A stretch of 5,296 nucleotides of DNA. Origin: an uncultured Eubacterium sp. (GTDB lineage Bacteria; Bacillota_A; Clostridia; Lachnospirales; Lachnospiraceae). Numbering within the stretch: the first letter of the stretch is position 1; each line of letters starts with the position of its first letter. The stretch is taken from the NCBI GenBank assembly GCA_948759685.1, contig CAQBGY010000125.1, positions 3,389 to 8,684 on the forward strand, in the 5' to 3' direction. Below are positions 5,133 through 5,296 of the stretch, piece after piece. The notes below the pieces were generated by a model that was not told the origin of the DNA, made no database searches, and saw only the letters and a program-made list of their open reading frames with translations. Position numbers and translations under genes: made by a program.

Positions 5133-5296
5133 ATGGATATTACCGAAACCAGTATCGTCCATAATGACATCCTACAGCAAATCGAACACCTACGATTGAT
5201 GGATGATGTGTTAATGGTCAACTGCTTTGAAGATAATCCAAAGTGTACGGAATTGCTCTTGCAGCTAATCATTAAAAAATCATCCTTTCGGGTAGA
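5133..5296 (+). CDS. Rpn-family recombination-promoting nuclease / putative transposase, N-terminal part
   Basis: 54 codons of a rightward gene cut by the window edge. HLRLMDDVLMVNCFEDNPKC (19-38) followed by TELLLQLII closely fits the opening of PD-(D/E)xK nuclease proteins annotated as Rpn family or putative transposase in Firmicutes, in which this block precedes the nuclease core. Family members studied in E. coli (RpnA and relatives) cut DNA and raise RecA-independent recombination. The catalytic Asp/Glu/Lys residues would lie beyond the window, so activity cannot be judged. ATG 5133 is the first start after an in-frame TGA at 5115-5117. Its ribosome binding site is weak (GGTGG very close, AAAGGG more distant). 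It has its own promoter and is unrelated in direction to the restriction block. Confidence 0.72.
   Translation, partial: MDITETSIVHNDILQQIEHLRLMDDVLMVNCFEDNPKCTELLLQLIIKKSSFRV

Noticed and set aside
1..5296. CRISPR array, tRNA or rRNA genes
   Set aside because: No regularly spaced repeats and no tRNA cloverleaf or rRNA-like segments were seen on either strand.

Overview
The window looks like an accessory, mobile-element-rich segment from a low-to-moderate GC Firmicute, most likely a gut-type Clostridia member. This placement is inference. It rests on GGAGG-type ribosome binding sites, TTG and GTG starts, extended -10 promoters (TGnTAnnnT), tandem tyrosine recombinases and an Rpn-type nuclease of the kind common in those genomes. 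Six protein genes are well supported: five leftward (minus strand) and one rightward at the far right edge. Two of the six are cut by the window ends.

Left third (1-1801): two leftward tyrosine recombinase genes in tandem. The upstream one (about 424 aa) is complete with all catalytic residues. The downstream one starts on a TTG that overlaps the stop of the first, and it leaves the window just after its first catalytic arginine. Overlapping strings of different tyrosine recombinases are known from Tn554-type transposons and RIT (recombinase-in-trio) elements, so a third may lie beyond the left edge. The first recombinase has a clear extended -10 promoter buried in a 9-bp inverted repeat.

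Middle (1803-1914): a dense patch of palindromes, namely a 62-bp compound inverted repeat, satellite copies of its arm, and a near-perfect palindrome that forms the last codons of vsr. It lies at the junction between the recombinase module and the restriction-modification module, so it is a candidate element end or recombination site.

Centre and right (1880-4683): one compact leftward operon-like block. In transcription order it holds a RelB/DinJ-type antitoxin without a toxin, a C5-cytosine DNA methyltransferase, a protein resembling the DUF4928 family that is probably the matching restriction nuclease, and a Vsr very-short-patch repair endonuclease. The methyltransferase protects host DNA, the second protein probably cuts unmodified DNA, and Vsr repairs T:G mismatches left by deamination of 5-methylcytosine. 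The antitoxin promoter and the methyltransferase promoter share an identical 13-bp stretch over their -10 regions, which suggests that the orphan antitoxin may serve as regulator of the restriction system.

Right end (4740-5296): about 390 bases without a confident gene, carrying a strong hairpin, two very short reading frames with good ribosome binding sites, and a promoter that reads into the start of an Rpn-family nuclease gene cut by the window edge.
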